Positions 7,506 through 13,290 of a stretch of 13,290 nucleotides of DNA are shown piece by piece (the stretch's first letter is position 1; each line of letters starts with the position of its first letter). A program made the position numbers and the translations under genes. The notes under the pieces are model-generated. The model was not told where the DNA came from. It searched no databases and worked only from the letters and a program-made list of their open reading frames with translations. Location: assembly GCF_938040765.1 (NCBI RefSeq), contig NZ_CALIAA010000051.1:1-13290 (forward strand). Reading direction: 5' to 3'. The stretch is from an uncultured Fretibacterium sp. (GTDB lineage: Bacteria > Synergistota > Synergistia > Synergistales > Aminobacteriaceae).

Positions 7506-9155
7506 GTGTCCCTGAAGACCTTCTGTTCCCGGCATCGGGTCGCTCTATTGATCGCCCTGATCCTGGGCTACCTCTGCTTCCGGGGCATCGGCGATCATGG
7601 GCTCCTGGATCCCCTTGAGGGAATCCACGCCTCCATCGGGGCGAACGCCGCCTTTCAGGGGTCCTCCCTGCGGCCCGGCATCGGGAGGACCCCCTACCTC
7701 GGAAAGTCCACGGGGTTCTGGTGGCTCGAGGCCCTGTCCCTGCATATCCTGGGGTGGGACGAGTTCTCCGTCCGCTTCTGGCCGGCGCTCGCCGGCCTCG
7801 GCATGGCGGCCGCGGCGGCCCTGGCGGTCCGGCGGGGCCGGGTTCGCGGGGCGCGTCTGGCGGCCGTGATCTGCGGGACCTCCCTGTTGGGGTTCGCCGC
7901 CTCCCAGCTGGCGGCCCCGCACGCCCTTTACGCCTGCCTCGTCGCGTTCGCCCTGGCGGGGTTCGTCAGGGCGTGGGACGACCGGCGCTACGCCGTCCTG
8001 GCCCATGCCGCCGCGGCGCTGGCCTTCATCGTCCACGGCCCGGAGGGCATCCTTCTGCCGTGGCTCTGCCTTTACCTCTACTCGGTCCTGACCGACGACC
8101 CCGGGGCTCTGACCCGCCCCCTGCTTTACAGGCCGGGCGCCGCGGTCACGGCGGTGCTGGCGCTGGGCTACATGCTCCTGCTGCGCCTGGAGAACCCGAT
8201 GGCCCTGACGCTGATGCTCTACCGTACGCCCGCGGCCCTGCCCTCCGCCTCCTTCGCCCTGCCGGTTCTGGCGGCGGGGAGCCTTCCCTGGACGGGGTTC
8301 CTTCTGCGCGCGGTCGCGGCCTCGTGGCCTCGGAGCGGGGAGGACCTGCTGAACCCGGAGGGCCCGAGGCTCCTCCTGCTCATCGGGGCCGGGGTGTTCC
8401 TCCTCTTCGGGGTGTTCATGGGCGACGCTCTGGCCCTCGTCTCCTGCCTCGCGCCCCTGGCGGCGCTGACCGGGGACTGCATCGACGAGTGGCTGGAAAA
8501 GGACCGGGTCCGCGTGCTGCAGGGCGCCGTGGCGCTCAACCTGATCTGCCTGCTGCTCGCCCTCACCGTGGGGCTCTTCCTGTCCCTCGGGGCCTTTCCC
8601 GTTTTATTGTCCGCGCTGCTCTCCATCGTCCCCTGGGCCGTTTTCCTGATCCTGTTCGGCGGCGCGAGCTGGTATTACGCCAAGACGCGGCAGCCGTCCA
8701 AGATGATGCGCAACCTCTCCGCCGCGGCGATGCTGGCGCTTCTTCCCCTGGCCGGGGTCTTCGACCTCCTGGCGGAGAACACCTCCGTGCGGGAGGCGGG
8801 GCTGGCCATCGGAAACGTGGATCGCTGCGTCCTGGCCCAGTACGTCATGAACCGGCCCTCCCTGTTCTTCTACACGCTGAAGGACTCCATCCTGGTCAAC
8901 AGCCCGCTGATGCCGGGGTTCGCGGAGCAGAAGGTGGAGAACGACACGGCGCTGCACCTCCTCTGGGAGGGTAAGGAACGGGTCCTTCTGCTGGTCGGGA
9001 GCGAGCAGCAGCTCCTGGCCCCTCTGCCGCAGGAGGTCAACGTGCTTTACGACGCGGGAAAGGTGATGGTGCTGAGCAACCGAAAGCCCCCTCTGCACGC
9101 CGACGCCCCGCGGCCCGCCTCGTCGGTGGACATCGAGCCGGCGGAGCCGTATTGA
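7506..9155 (+). CDS. Integral-membrane GT-C glycosyltransferase, ArnT/PMT-like
   Basis: A 549-residue polytopic membrane protein with about ten or more hydrophobic segments and a soluble tail of about 110 residues. Its N-terminal third matches the ArnT/PMT (GT83/GT39-like) pattern. After the first membrane segment (about 11-28) comes LLDPLEGIHASIGANAAF, with acidic residues D35 and E38 where GT-C enzymes carry theirs. PYLGKSTGFWWLEALSLH (63-80, with K67) follows, then LGWDEFSVRFWPALAGL. These enzymes move a sugar from a polyprenyl-phosphate donor to lipid A, glycan or protein on the outer side of the inner membrane; the acceptor here is unknown. The start is uncertain. GTG 7506 has GGGGTGA 4 bases upstream, and an in-frame ATG at 7470 would add 12 residues. 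It lies 57 bases after the Sel1 gene and ends the plus-strand run. Confidence 0.82.
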   Translation: MSLKTFCSRHRVALLIALILGYLCFRGIGDHGLLDPLEGIHASIGANAAFQGSSLRPGIGRTPYLGKSTGFWWLEALSLHILGWDEFSVRFWPALAGLGMAAAAALAVRRGRVRGARLAAVICGTSLLGFAASQLAAPHALYACLVAFALAGFVRAWDDRRYAVLAHAAAALAFIVHGPEGILLPWLCLYLYSVLTDDPGALTRPLLYRPGAAVTAVLALGYMLLLRLENPMALTLMLYRTPAALPSASFALPVLAAGSLPWTGFLLRAVAASWPRSGEDLLNPEGPRLLLLIGAGVFLLFGVFMGDALALVSCLAPLAALTGDCIDEWLEKDRVRVLQGAVALNLICLLLALTVGLFLSLGAFPVLLSALLSIVPWAVFLILFGGASWYYAKTRQPSKMMRNLSAAAMLALLPLAGVFDLLAENTSVREAGLAIGNVDRCVLAQYVMNRPSLFFYTLKDSILVNSPLMPGFAEQKVENDTALHLLWEGKERVLLLVGSEQQLLAPLPQEVNVLYDAGKVMVLSNRKPPLHADAPRPASSVDIEPAEPY

Positions 9156-9191
9156 GGCCCACGAAGGCCCGAGAATCTCGGCCTCGTCGCA

Positions 9192-9245
9192 CCGGAGAGA
9201 GGCCCGGACCGAGCTCCCTCGAGCGTCGGCCCGGGCCTCTCCCGG
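9192..9245. terminator. Large GC hairpin between convergent genes
   Basis: GAGAGGCCCGG (9197-9207) pairs perfectly with CCGGGCCTCTC (9231-9241). CCGG/CCGG outside (9192-9195, 9242-9245) and CCGA/TCGG inside (9209-9212, 9226-9229) lengthen the stem. It lies between the ends of the glycosyltransferase gene (9155) and the small secreted gene (9267), where a two-way terminator is expected. No T-run follows on either strand, so it is not a classical intrinsic terminator. Confidence 0.55.
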
Positions 9246-9266
9246 CAAAGGACCCCGGATGCCGTC

Positions 9267-9734
9267 TCAGGGGACCGTCGAGATTTCCATCAGGAAAAGC
9301 GAGCCGTCCTCTCCGCTCTCGCTGACGGCGAAGCTCCGTGTCGCGCCGTTTTCGTCCACGTAGGAGATCCCGTAATGGGGGATCGTTCCGTAGGACGTCA
9401 ATCCCACCACCAAAGGACGTTTCGGCGTCAGCTTGTCGAGGGCATACAGCTCTTTGGCCGAAAACGTTATCTTTTCGTCCGAGTCCTCGAGGGTGAGCGC
9501 CAGAACCTTGAAGTCCCTTGCGTCCTTCCCGGTCGAGAACAGAACCTTGACCTGCGGCTCCGTCGTGTCGGCGATGAACTCGTCATGCTCGGGAAAACCG
9601 GCCAGCGCGCCTTCCGCCTCCTGCACGCGCACCGACGGTTCGGCGCCCGCATCCCCGGCCGTCGACAAGGCCGGGGCGGGGACGGCCAGGGCCAGCGCCA
9701 GCGCCAGTCCCAAAACGAACGTTCCGGATCTCAT
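9267..9734 (-). CDS. Small secreted protein of unknown function
   Basis: 155 residues from the ATG at 9734, which follows GGAGG by 5 bases. Residues 1-22 are a signal peptide (FVLGLALALALAVPAPA) with likely cleavage after APA; there is no lipobox cysteine and the mature protein has no cysteine. The mature part (23-155) is acidic, without membrane segments, and looks like one small beta-rich domain: PQVKVLFSTGKDARDFKVLA (60-79), PLVVGLTSYGTIPHYGISYV (107-126), then SFAVSESGEDGSLFLMEIS. I do not recognise the family. It starts 41 bases behind lipA on the same strand and is probably cotranscribed with lplA-lipA. A longer open frame running into lipA is antisense or shadow coding and was not used. 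Confidence 0.8.
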   Translation of the reverse strand: MRSGTFVLGLALALALAVPAPALSTAGDAGAEPSVRVQEAEGALAGFPEHDEFIADTTEPQVKVLFSTGKDARDFKVLALTLEDSDEKITFSAKELYALDKLTPKRPLVVGLTSYGTIPHYGISYVDENGATRSFAVSESGEDGSLFLMEISTVP

Positions 9735-9775
9735 GTCATCCTCCTCTTCGAATCGGGAAACTCGGGGCTGTGGAA

Positions 9776-10627
9776 TCACAGCGCCTCGGCCTTGTAGGAG
9801 CTGCGGACGAACGGCCCGGAGGCCACCCGCGCGAAGCCGAGCTCCAGGGCCTTGACGCGGTAGAACTCGAACGTCTCGGGGGTGACGTACTCGTGCACCG
9901 CGATGTGCCGCGAGGTCGGCTGGAGGTACTGCCCTACGGTCAGCATGTCGCAGTCCCCCTCCCTGAGCCGCTTCATGACGTCGATCACCTCGTCCTCCCG
10001 CTCGCCGAGCCCGACCATGATGCCCGATTTCGTCTTGAAGCCCTTCTCCTTCGCGTAGCGGAGGACGGCCAGGGACCGCTCGAAGTTCGCCTGGGGGCGG
10101 ACCTTGAAGTACAGGGAGGGCACCGTCTCCACGTTGTGGTTCAGGACGTCCGGACGCTCCGCCAGGATGATGTCCAGCAGGTCCTCGCGCCCCTGCATGT
10201 CCGGGATCAGCAGCTCGACGGTCGTGTCCGGGCACAGCGCCCGGAGCTCCCGGAGACAGGCGGCGAACTGCCCCGCGCCCTGGTCGGGGAGGTCGTCCCG
10301 CGTGACGGAGGTGACGACGGCGTGGCGGAGCTTCAGCGAGTGGACGGCCCTGGCGACGTGCTCCGGCTCCAGCGGGTCCACGGGGTCGGGGAGCTCCCGG
10401 CTGACGTTGCAGAAGGTGCAGTTGCGCGTGCAGTTCCGGCCCAGGATGATGAAGGTCGCCGTCCTCTTGCCGTAGCATTCCATGCGGTTCGGGCAGTTGG
10501 CCTCCTGGCACACGGTGTTCAGGTGCAGGCCCCTCAGGAGCTCCTCGACCTCCTGAAACGGGCGGCCGCCCTGAATCTTGATCTTCAGCCACTCGGGCTT
10601 GCGTACCGCTGTCTTTGCGGTTGTCAT
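9776..10627 (-). CDS. lipA: Lipoyl synthase (radical SAM)
   Basis: Inserts two sulfurs into protein-bound octanoyl groups to make the lipoyl cofactor, using S-adenosylmethionine. The 283-residue length is normal for the family. Both iron-sulfur motifs are intact. The auxiliary cluster motif CX4CX5C is C40, C45, C51 in NTVCQEANCPNRMEC. The radical-SAM motif CX3CX2C is C66, C70, C73 in RNCTRNCTFC. The C-terminal RSSY motif, whose serine binds the auxiliary cluster, is at 275-278. ATG 10627 follows GGAGG by 9 bases. It lies 48 bases behind lplA and 41 bases before the small secreted gene on the same strand, so a single transcript is likely. Confidence 0.97.
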   Translation of the reverse strand: MTTAKTAVRKPEWLKIKIQGGRPFQEVEELLRGLHLNTVCQEANCPNRMECYGKRTATFIILGRNCTRNCTFCNVSRELPDPVDPLEPEHVARAVHSLKLRHAVVTSVTRDDLPDQGAGQFAACLRELRALCPDTTVELLIPDMQGREDLLDIILAERPDVLNHNVETVPSLYFKVRPQANFERSLAVLRYAKEKGFKTKSGIMVGLGEREDEVIDVMKRLREGDCDMLTVGQYLQPTSRHIAVHEYVTPETFEFYRVKALELGFARVASGPFVRSSYKAEAL

Positions 10628-10675
10628 GGTCCGATCCCTCCCTGTTGTCTTTTCTAAGACGGTCTTGTTCCGGCC

Positions 10676-11674
10676 TCAGGCCGCGTCCGTGGCCCGGGCG
10701 GCCATCATGTCCCCGATCAGCACCTCGTTCTCCATCCCGTGGATGTAGTCCCCGGCCCGGACGCCCTCCAGGCATCGAATCAGGGCGCCATGTTCCAGGG
10801 CGTTTCCCTTCAGCCGCTGCGCCAGCTCGAAGACGTCACGGTCCCCGAAGAAGTCCCCCAGGATCTCCGCGTGCCGGATGACCCCTGCGTCGACGTCGAG
10901 ACGATAGCCGATCATGCCGAAGGGGTGGTGGACGTCGTAGCTGTGGGTGAAACGATACCGAACCCCCAGGTTCCAGGAGGGGGAGTCGAAGCGCTCCCGC
11001 TTGATCCGCAGCACCTCCCGCAGCTCGTCCTCGCGGAGGACGTAGGTCTCCCGGATGCCGTAGTGCTTCATGAAGTGGCCTTTCAGGTACTCCATGAACG
11101 CCCTCACGTCCATGCGGACGTATTCGGAAAGCGTCCCGATCCGGCTGGCGACGGACTGGATCTGCTTGTTCACGAGCTTGATCGGGTTGGGCCTCAGGGC
11201 CTTGGAGATGGCCTCCCTATCCACGTCGAACAGGAGCGTCCCGTGGTGCAGCACCCGGTTCTCGAACCGGAACTGGGCGTTGCCGGAGACCTTCTTGCCC
11301 TCCACGGTGATGTCGTTCCGGCCCGTGAACTCCGCGTCGATCCCGAGCTGTCTCAGGGCGTCGACGACCGGGGCGGCGAACTTGAGGAACGGGTTCTCCC
11401 CCTCGTCCCGGAAGGGGGCGATGAGGGTGTACTGCAAATTCTTGAGGTCGCAGTAGATGGTGCCCCCGCCCGAGAGCCGGCGCACCACCCGGATGCCCTT
11501 CTCCTCAGCGTAGTCGGCGTCGTACTCGCAGCGGGCGTCCTGGTTGCGGCCGATCAGGATCGTCGGCACGTTCTGCCAGACCATGAAGACGTCCTCCCGG
11601 ACGTTTCTCAGAAGATACTCCTCGAGGGCGTGGTTGTACGCGGGGTCGGTGGATGGATTTTCTATCAGCAGCAA
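10676..11674 (-). CDS. lplA: Lipoate-protein ligase A
   Basis: Activates lipoate (or octanoate) with ATP and joins it to a lysine of target proteins such as the E2 subunits or glycine-cleavage H protein. The 332-residue protein has the catalytic domain with RRLSGGGTIYCDLKNLQYT (65-83), TGRNDITVEGKKVSGNAQF (118-136; the conserved lysine is in this stretch) and HHGTLLFDVD (143-152). The C-terminal accessory domain of the long bacterial form is present (about 240-325, with FTHSYDVHHPFGMIG). The start is a TTG at 11674, supported by GAGGAGG ending 8 bases upstream and by a normal family N-terminus (LLIENPSTDPAYNHALEEYL). No nearby ATG gives a full-length protein. It is first of the lplA-lipA-small secreted gene run; no lipB is in the window. 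Confidence 0.95.
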   Translation of the reverse strand: MLLIENPSTDPAYNHALEEYLLRNVREDVFMVWQNVPTILIGRNQDARCEYDADYAEEKGIRVVRRLSGGGTIYCDLKNLQYTLIAPFRDEGENPFLKFAAPVVDALRQLGIDAEFTGRNDITVEGKKVSGNAQFRFENRVLHHGTLLFDVDREAISKALRPNPIKLVNKQIQSVASRIGTLSEYVRMDVRAFMEYLKGHFMKHYGIRETYVLREDELREVLRIKRERFDSPSWNLGVRYRFTHSYDVHHPFGMIGYRLDVDAGVIRHAEILGDFFGDRDVFELAQRLKGNALEHGALIRCLEGVRAGDYIHGMENEVLIGDMMAARATDAA

Positions 11675-11706
11675 AGGATGCGCCTCCTCGGTGTCGTGTT
11701 GTCTTC

Positions 11707-11712
11707 ATTGTA
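11707..11712 (-). promoter_or_regulatory. Possible -10 box of the lplA operon
   Basis: The minus strand has TACAAT in the context GTGTACAAT, about 33 bases before the TTG start of lplA, in the only AT-rich patch of this gap. I see no convincing -35 box 16-18 bases upstream. Confidence 0.35.
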
Positions 11713-11803
11713 CACCACGCGGCCTGCCGTGGGCATCCTTGTGCAGGGCCCTGCGCCTATGCGGATGGAGCCGCCGCGTCCCGGACGGTATGCACGGCGA
11801 TGA

Positions 11804-11838
11804 GGGAGGCCGGCCGCCCAACGGACGGCCGGCCTCCC
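11804..11838. terminator. Perfect 13-bp GC hairpin downstream of the GLUG gene
   Basis: GGGAGGCCGGCCG (11804-11816) and CGGCCGGCCTCCC (11826-11838) are exact inverted repeats around a 9-base loop. On the minus strand it comes 46 bases after the GLUG gene stop and before the lplA promoter, the expected place for a terminator. No T-run follows on the minus strand (TCATCG). Confidence 0.55.
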
Positions 11839-11884
11839 GGTGCGATCAGGCACGCATGGCCTCACCTTTTCATTTGACGATCGT

Positions 11885-13126
11885 TCATTCGCCCGCGTAA
11901 TAATCCTTGCCGATGGGATCGGGCGTATCCCCCGCGCTGTGCATCAGGCCAACCTGTTCGATCGCCCCGCCGCTCCAGACGAGCGTGCTCGTGCAGTCCG
12001 TGACGGAGGAGTCGTAGCCGTATCCGGCGATGCTCCCGACCTGGCTCGCGTTCCCCTTGATGGACCCGGACGTGGCGCAGCCGGTGATGCGATAGAGCGA
12101 GGGGTCCGGGTGCTCCTCCAGGAACGCCGACACGAAGAGGTTTCCGCCGATCAGCCCGCCGACCCGCTTCGACGAAGGCGAGACCGTGATGTCGACGTCG
12201 GCAGAGCAGTTCCGGATCAGGGTGGGGTTGTTCTTGTCGTAATTGCCGGCGTGCCCCGTCAACCCGCCGACCATGAAGCTCTTTTCGTCCGAGGCATCGA
12301 TGGTCGCCTTGACGGTGCAGTTCTCCATGACCGGCGATTCCTGGATGCAGCCGACCAGCCCTCCTACCGAGAAAGCCCCGAATCCCTTTGCCGTGACGTT
12401 CCCCGCTGCCGTGCAGGCGCGGACGGTCAGCCACTTGCCGCCCCCGCAGATGAGGCCGAGCCCCTGCATGTTCTTCCCGTTGGAAGTTACGCTGGCGTTG
12501 GCGGAGCAGTTTTCGATGGCGCCGTACCCCATTCCCGCTATGCCGCCAACGGCGCCGACCGCGTAGCCTTCCACCCTGTTCCCGCCGGTCAGCTTGATGC
12601 CGGTTATCCCGCCGTTGATCACCCCGACGACGCCCCCAACCATGCAGGCGCCTTTGACGTCCGCGTTGCGGACGGTCAGGTTCCGGATGGACGGAGAGGC
12701 GGCATCACCCATGACGAAGCCGAACAACCCAACGCCCACGCTCTCGGGCCGGTTGACGGTCAGATTCGAGATCGTGTGTCCGTCGCCGTCGAACCTGCCC
12801 ACGAAGGCGAGCGAGGACTCGGCGGCCTCACTTTTTTCGGGGTCGTCGCTCGCCATGTTGAATGTGCCGATCGGATCCCAGTTGCCGTACGACGACAGGT
12901 CGATGTCCGAGGCCAGGATGAAGGCTTTATCCCGGTAATCCTTGATCTTTGCGAGCTGTTCCGCCGTCTCGATCCGGTAAGGATCCTCCTGCGTTCCCCG
13001 CCCCCCCGCAAAGAGCGATGCCGCATTTCCGCTCCCTCCGCAGCCTCCGTTCGCCAACAGCACGATACCCAGAAGAAAGAGCATGACGAAGTTCAACGCG
13101 CCGCGCCGGTTTCTCATATTCTTCAA
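11885..13126 (-). CDS. GLUG-motif exported protein, possible lipoprotein
   Basis: 413 residues. The TTG at 13126 is chosen because GGAGG lies 9 bases upstream; the in-frame ATG at 13117 is 18 bases from it. A hydrophobic segment (LNFVMLFLLGIVLLANGGC, 11-29) is followed by a Gly/Ser-rich stretch. C29 could be a lipidated cysteine, though ANGGC is not a canonical lipobox. After the entry motif GTQEDPYRIETAEQLAKIKD (44-63) comes FVGRFDGDGHTISNLTVN (108-125), then GLUG-type repeats with VGG(L/V)xG turns (VGGVVG 163, VGGLVG 254, VGGLTG 286, VGGLIGG 322). This is the pattern of right-handed beta-helix surface proteins. Six repeats carry a cysteine at the same position (C207, C238, C270, C307, C350, C378). 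It lacks a visible sorting or autotransporter domain. The function is unknown, perhaps adhesion. Confidence 0.87.
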   Translation of the reverse strand: MKNMRNRRGALNFVMLFLLGIVLLANGGCGGSGNAASLFAGGRGTQEDPYRIETAEQLAKIKDYRDKAFILASDIDLSSYGNWDPIGTFNMASDDPEKSEAAESSLAFVGRFDGDGHTISNLTVNRPESVGVGLFGFVMGDAASPSIRNLTVRNADVKGACMVGGVVGVINGGITGIKLTGGNRVEGYAVGAVGGIAGMGYGAIENCSANASVTSNGKNMQGLGLICGGGKWLTVRACTAAGNVTAKGFGAFSVGGLVGCIQESPVMENCTVKATIDASDEKSFMVGGLTGHAGNYDKNNPTLIRNCSADVDITVSPSSKRVGGLIGGNLFVSAFLEEHPDPSLYRITGCATSGSIKGNASQVGSIAGYGYDSSVTDCTSTLVWSGGAIEQVGLMHSAGDTPDPIGKDYYAGE

Positions 13127-13161
13127 ATGGAAGCACCTCCCAGGGGTGATTTGGCATCTCT

Positions 13162-13197
13162 GCCTGTCATGGAAACAGTATGACACCACAAACAGGC
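13162..13197 (-). promoter_or_regulatory. Hairpin in the GLUG gene leader
   Basis: TGTCAT (13165-13170) and ATGACA (13180-13185) form an inner stem. GCCTG (13162-13166) and CAGGC (13193-13197) form an alternative or outer stem overlapping it. It lies about 20-70 bases upstream of the TTG start within the predicted 5' leader. It is modest in strength, and regulation by it is speculative. Confidence 0.25.
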
Positions 13198-13212
13198 GAT
13201 GGCTTATGCGGG

Positions 13213-13244
13213 AGGAAATTTTTGTCATGAGAAAGGAAATTTTT
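13213..13244. promoter_or_regulatory. Two 11-base direct repeats in the GLUG gene leader
   Basis: AGGAAATTTTT occurs at 13213-13223 and 13234-13244, start to start 21 bases, which is two DNA turns. The pair lies just downstream of the predicted transcription start. The second copy is also within an inverted repeat, GAGAAA/TTTCTC (13229-13234, 13242-13247). The spacing and AT-rich character in GC-rich DNA suggest an operator for a dimeric regulator; the regulator is unknown. Confidence 0.45.
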
Positions 13245-13255
13245 CTCGAAATGAT

Positions 13256-13284
13256 ATAATATTTCAGTTTGTGCGTGCTGACAA
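13256..13284 (-). promoter_or_regulatory. Sigma70-type promoter for the GLUG gene
   Basis: On the minus strand TTGTCA (13279-13284) and TATTAT (13256-13261) are separated by exactly 17 bases; each box matches the consensus at 5 of 6 positions. Transcription would begin near 13249, leaving a leader of about 120 bases before the TTG start. This is the best promoter in the window. Confidence 0.65.
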
Positions 13285-13290
13285 AAGATT

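Noticed and set aside
9735..10775. Minus-strand frame joined upstream of the small secreted gene
   Set aside because: It lies in a different frame within lipA and lplA, which are certain genes; only the part from the ATG at 9734, with its ribosome site and signal peptide, is real.
11840..13183. 447-codon plus-strand frame opposite the GLUG gene
   Set aside because: The composition is Arg/Asp/Val/Pro-rich without domains; the minus frame has GLUG repeats, export segment and promoter.
13255..13260. Plus-strand TATAAT pointing out of the right edge
   Set aside because: No acceptable -35 box at 16-18 bases, and it overlaps the better minus-strand promoter.

Overview
The window is GC-rich and gene-dense. 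It holds nine protein-coding genes and no visible rRNA, tRNA, CRISPR array or transposase. The organism looks like a high-GC bacterium with a cell envelope that exports YD-repeat, lipoprotein-like and glycosyltransferase products. The lplA-lipA pair and the surface GLUG protein would fit an anaerobic Gram-negative such as a member of the Synergistota, but that is an impression and was not tested. Start codons are mixed: ATG, plus GTG for proB and the glycosyltransferase, and TTG for lplA and the GLUG protein. Most starts have a clear GGAGG-type ribosome binding site; the isochorismatase and glycosyltransferase sites are weaker or poorly spaced.

Layout. Bases 1-2826 (minus) encode the N-terminal 942 residues of a very large secreted RHS/YD-repeat protein whose C-terminus lies beyond the left edge. 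About 490 bases without a gene follow, with an AT-rich promoter-like island. Then come proA and proB on the minus strand, transcribed proB then proA, for the first two steps of proline synthesis from glutamate. A divergent promoter region at about 5780-5960 separates proB from a plus-strand run of three genes: an isochorismatase-family hydrolase, a secreted Sel1-repeat/OB-fold protein, and an integral-membrane GT-C (ArnT/PMT-like) glycosyltransferase. A large GC hairpin lies between that run and a convergent minus-strand run, which reads lplA (lipoate-protein ligase), lipA (lipoyl synthase), then a small secreted protein of unknown function. After another perfect GC hairpin, the right end holds a minus-strand gene for an exported GLUG-motif beta-helix protein. 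It has a good sigma70-like promoter and two direct repeats in its leader.

Two themes stand out: primary metabolism (proline; lipoylation of 2-oxoacid dehydrogenase or glycine-cleavage proteins) and envelope or surface functions (RHS protein, glycosyltransferase, GLUG protein, Sel1 protein). I see no clear new multi-gene defence or mobile system. The best leads are the off-window C-terminus of the RHS protein, a hairpin-rich stretch coding its linker, the small secreted gene behind lplA-lipA, the cysteine ladder of the GLUG protein and the repeat pair in its leader. Several very long open frames antisense to real genes are by-products of codon use and are listed as rejected.
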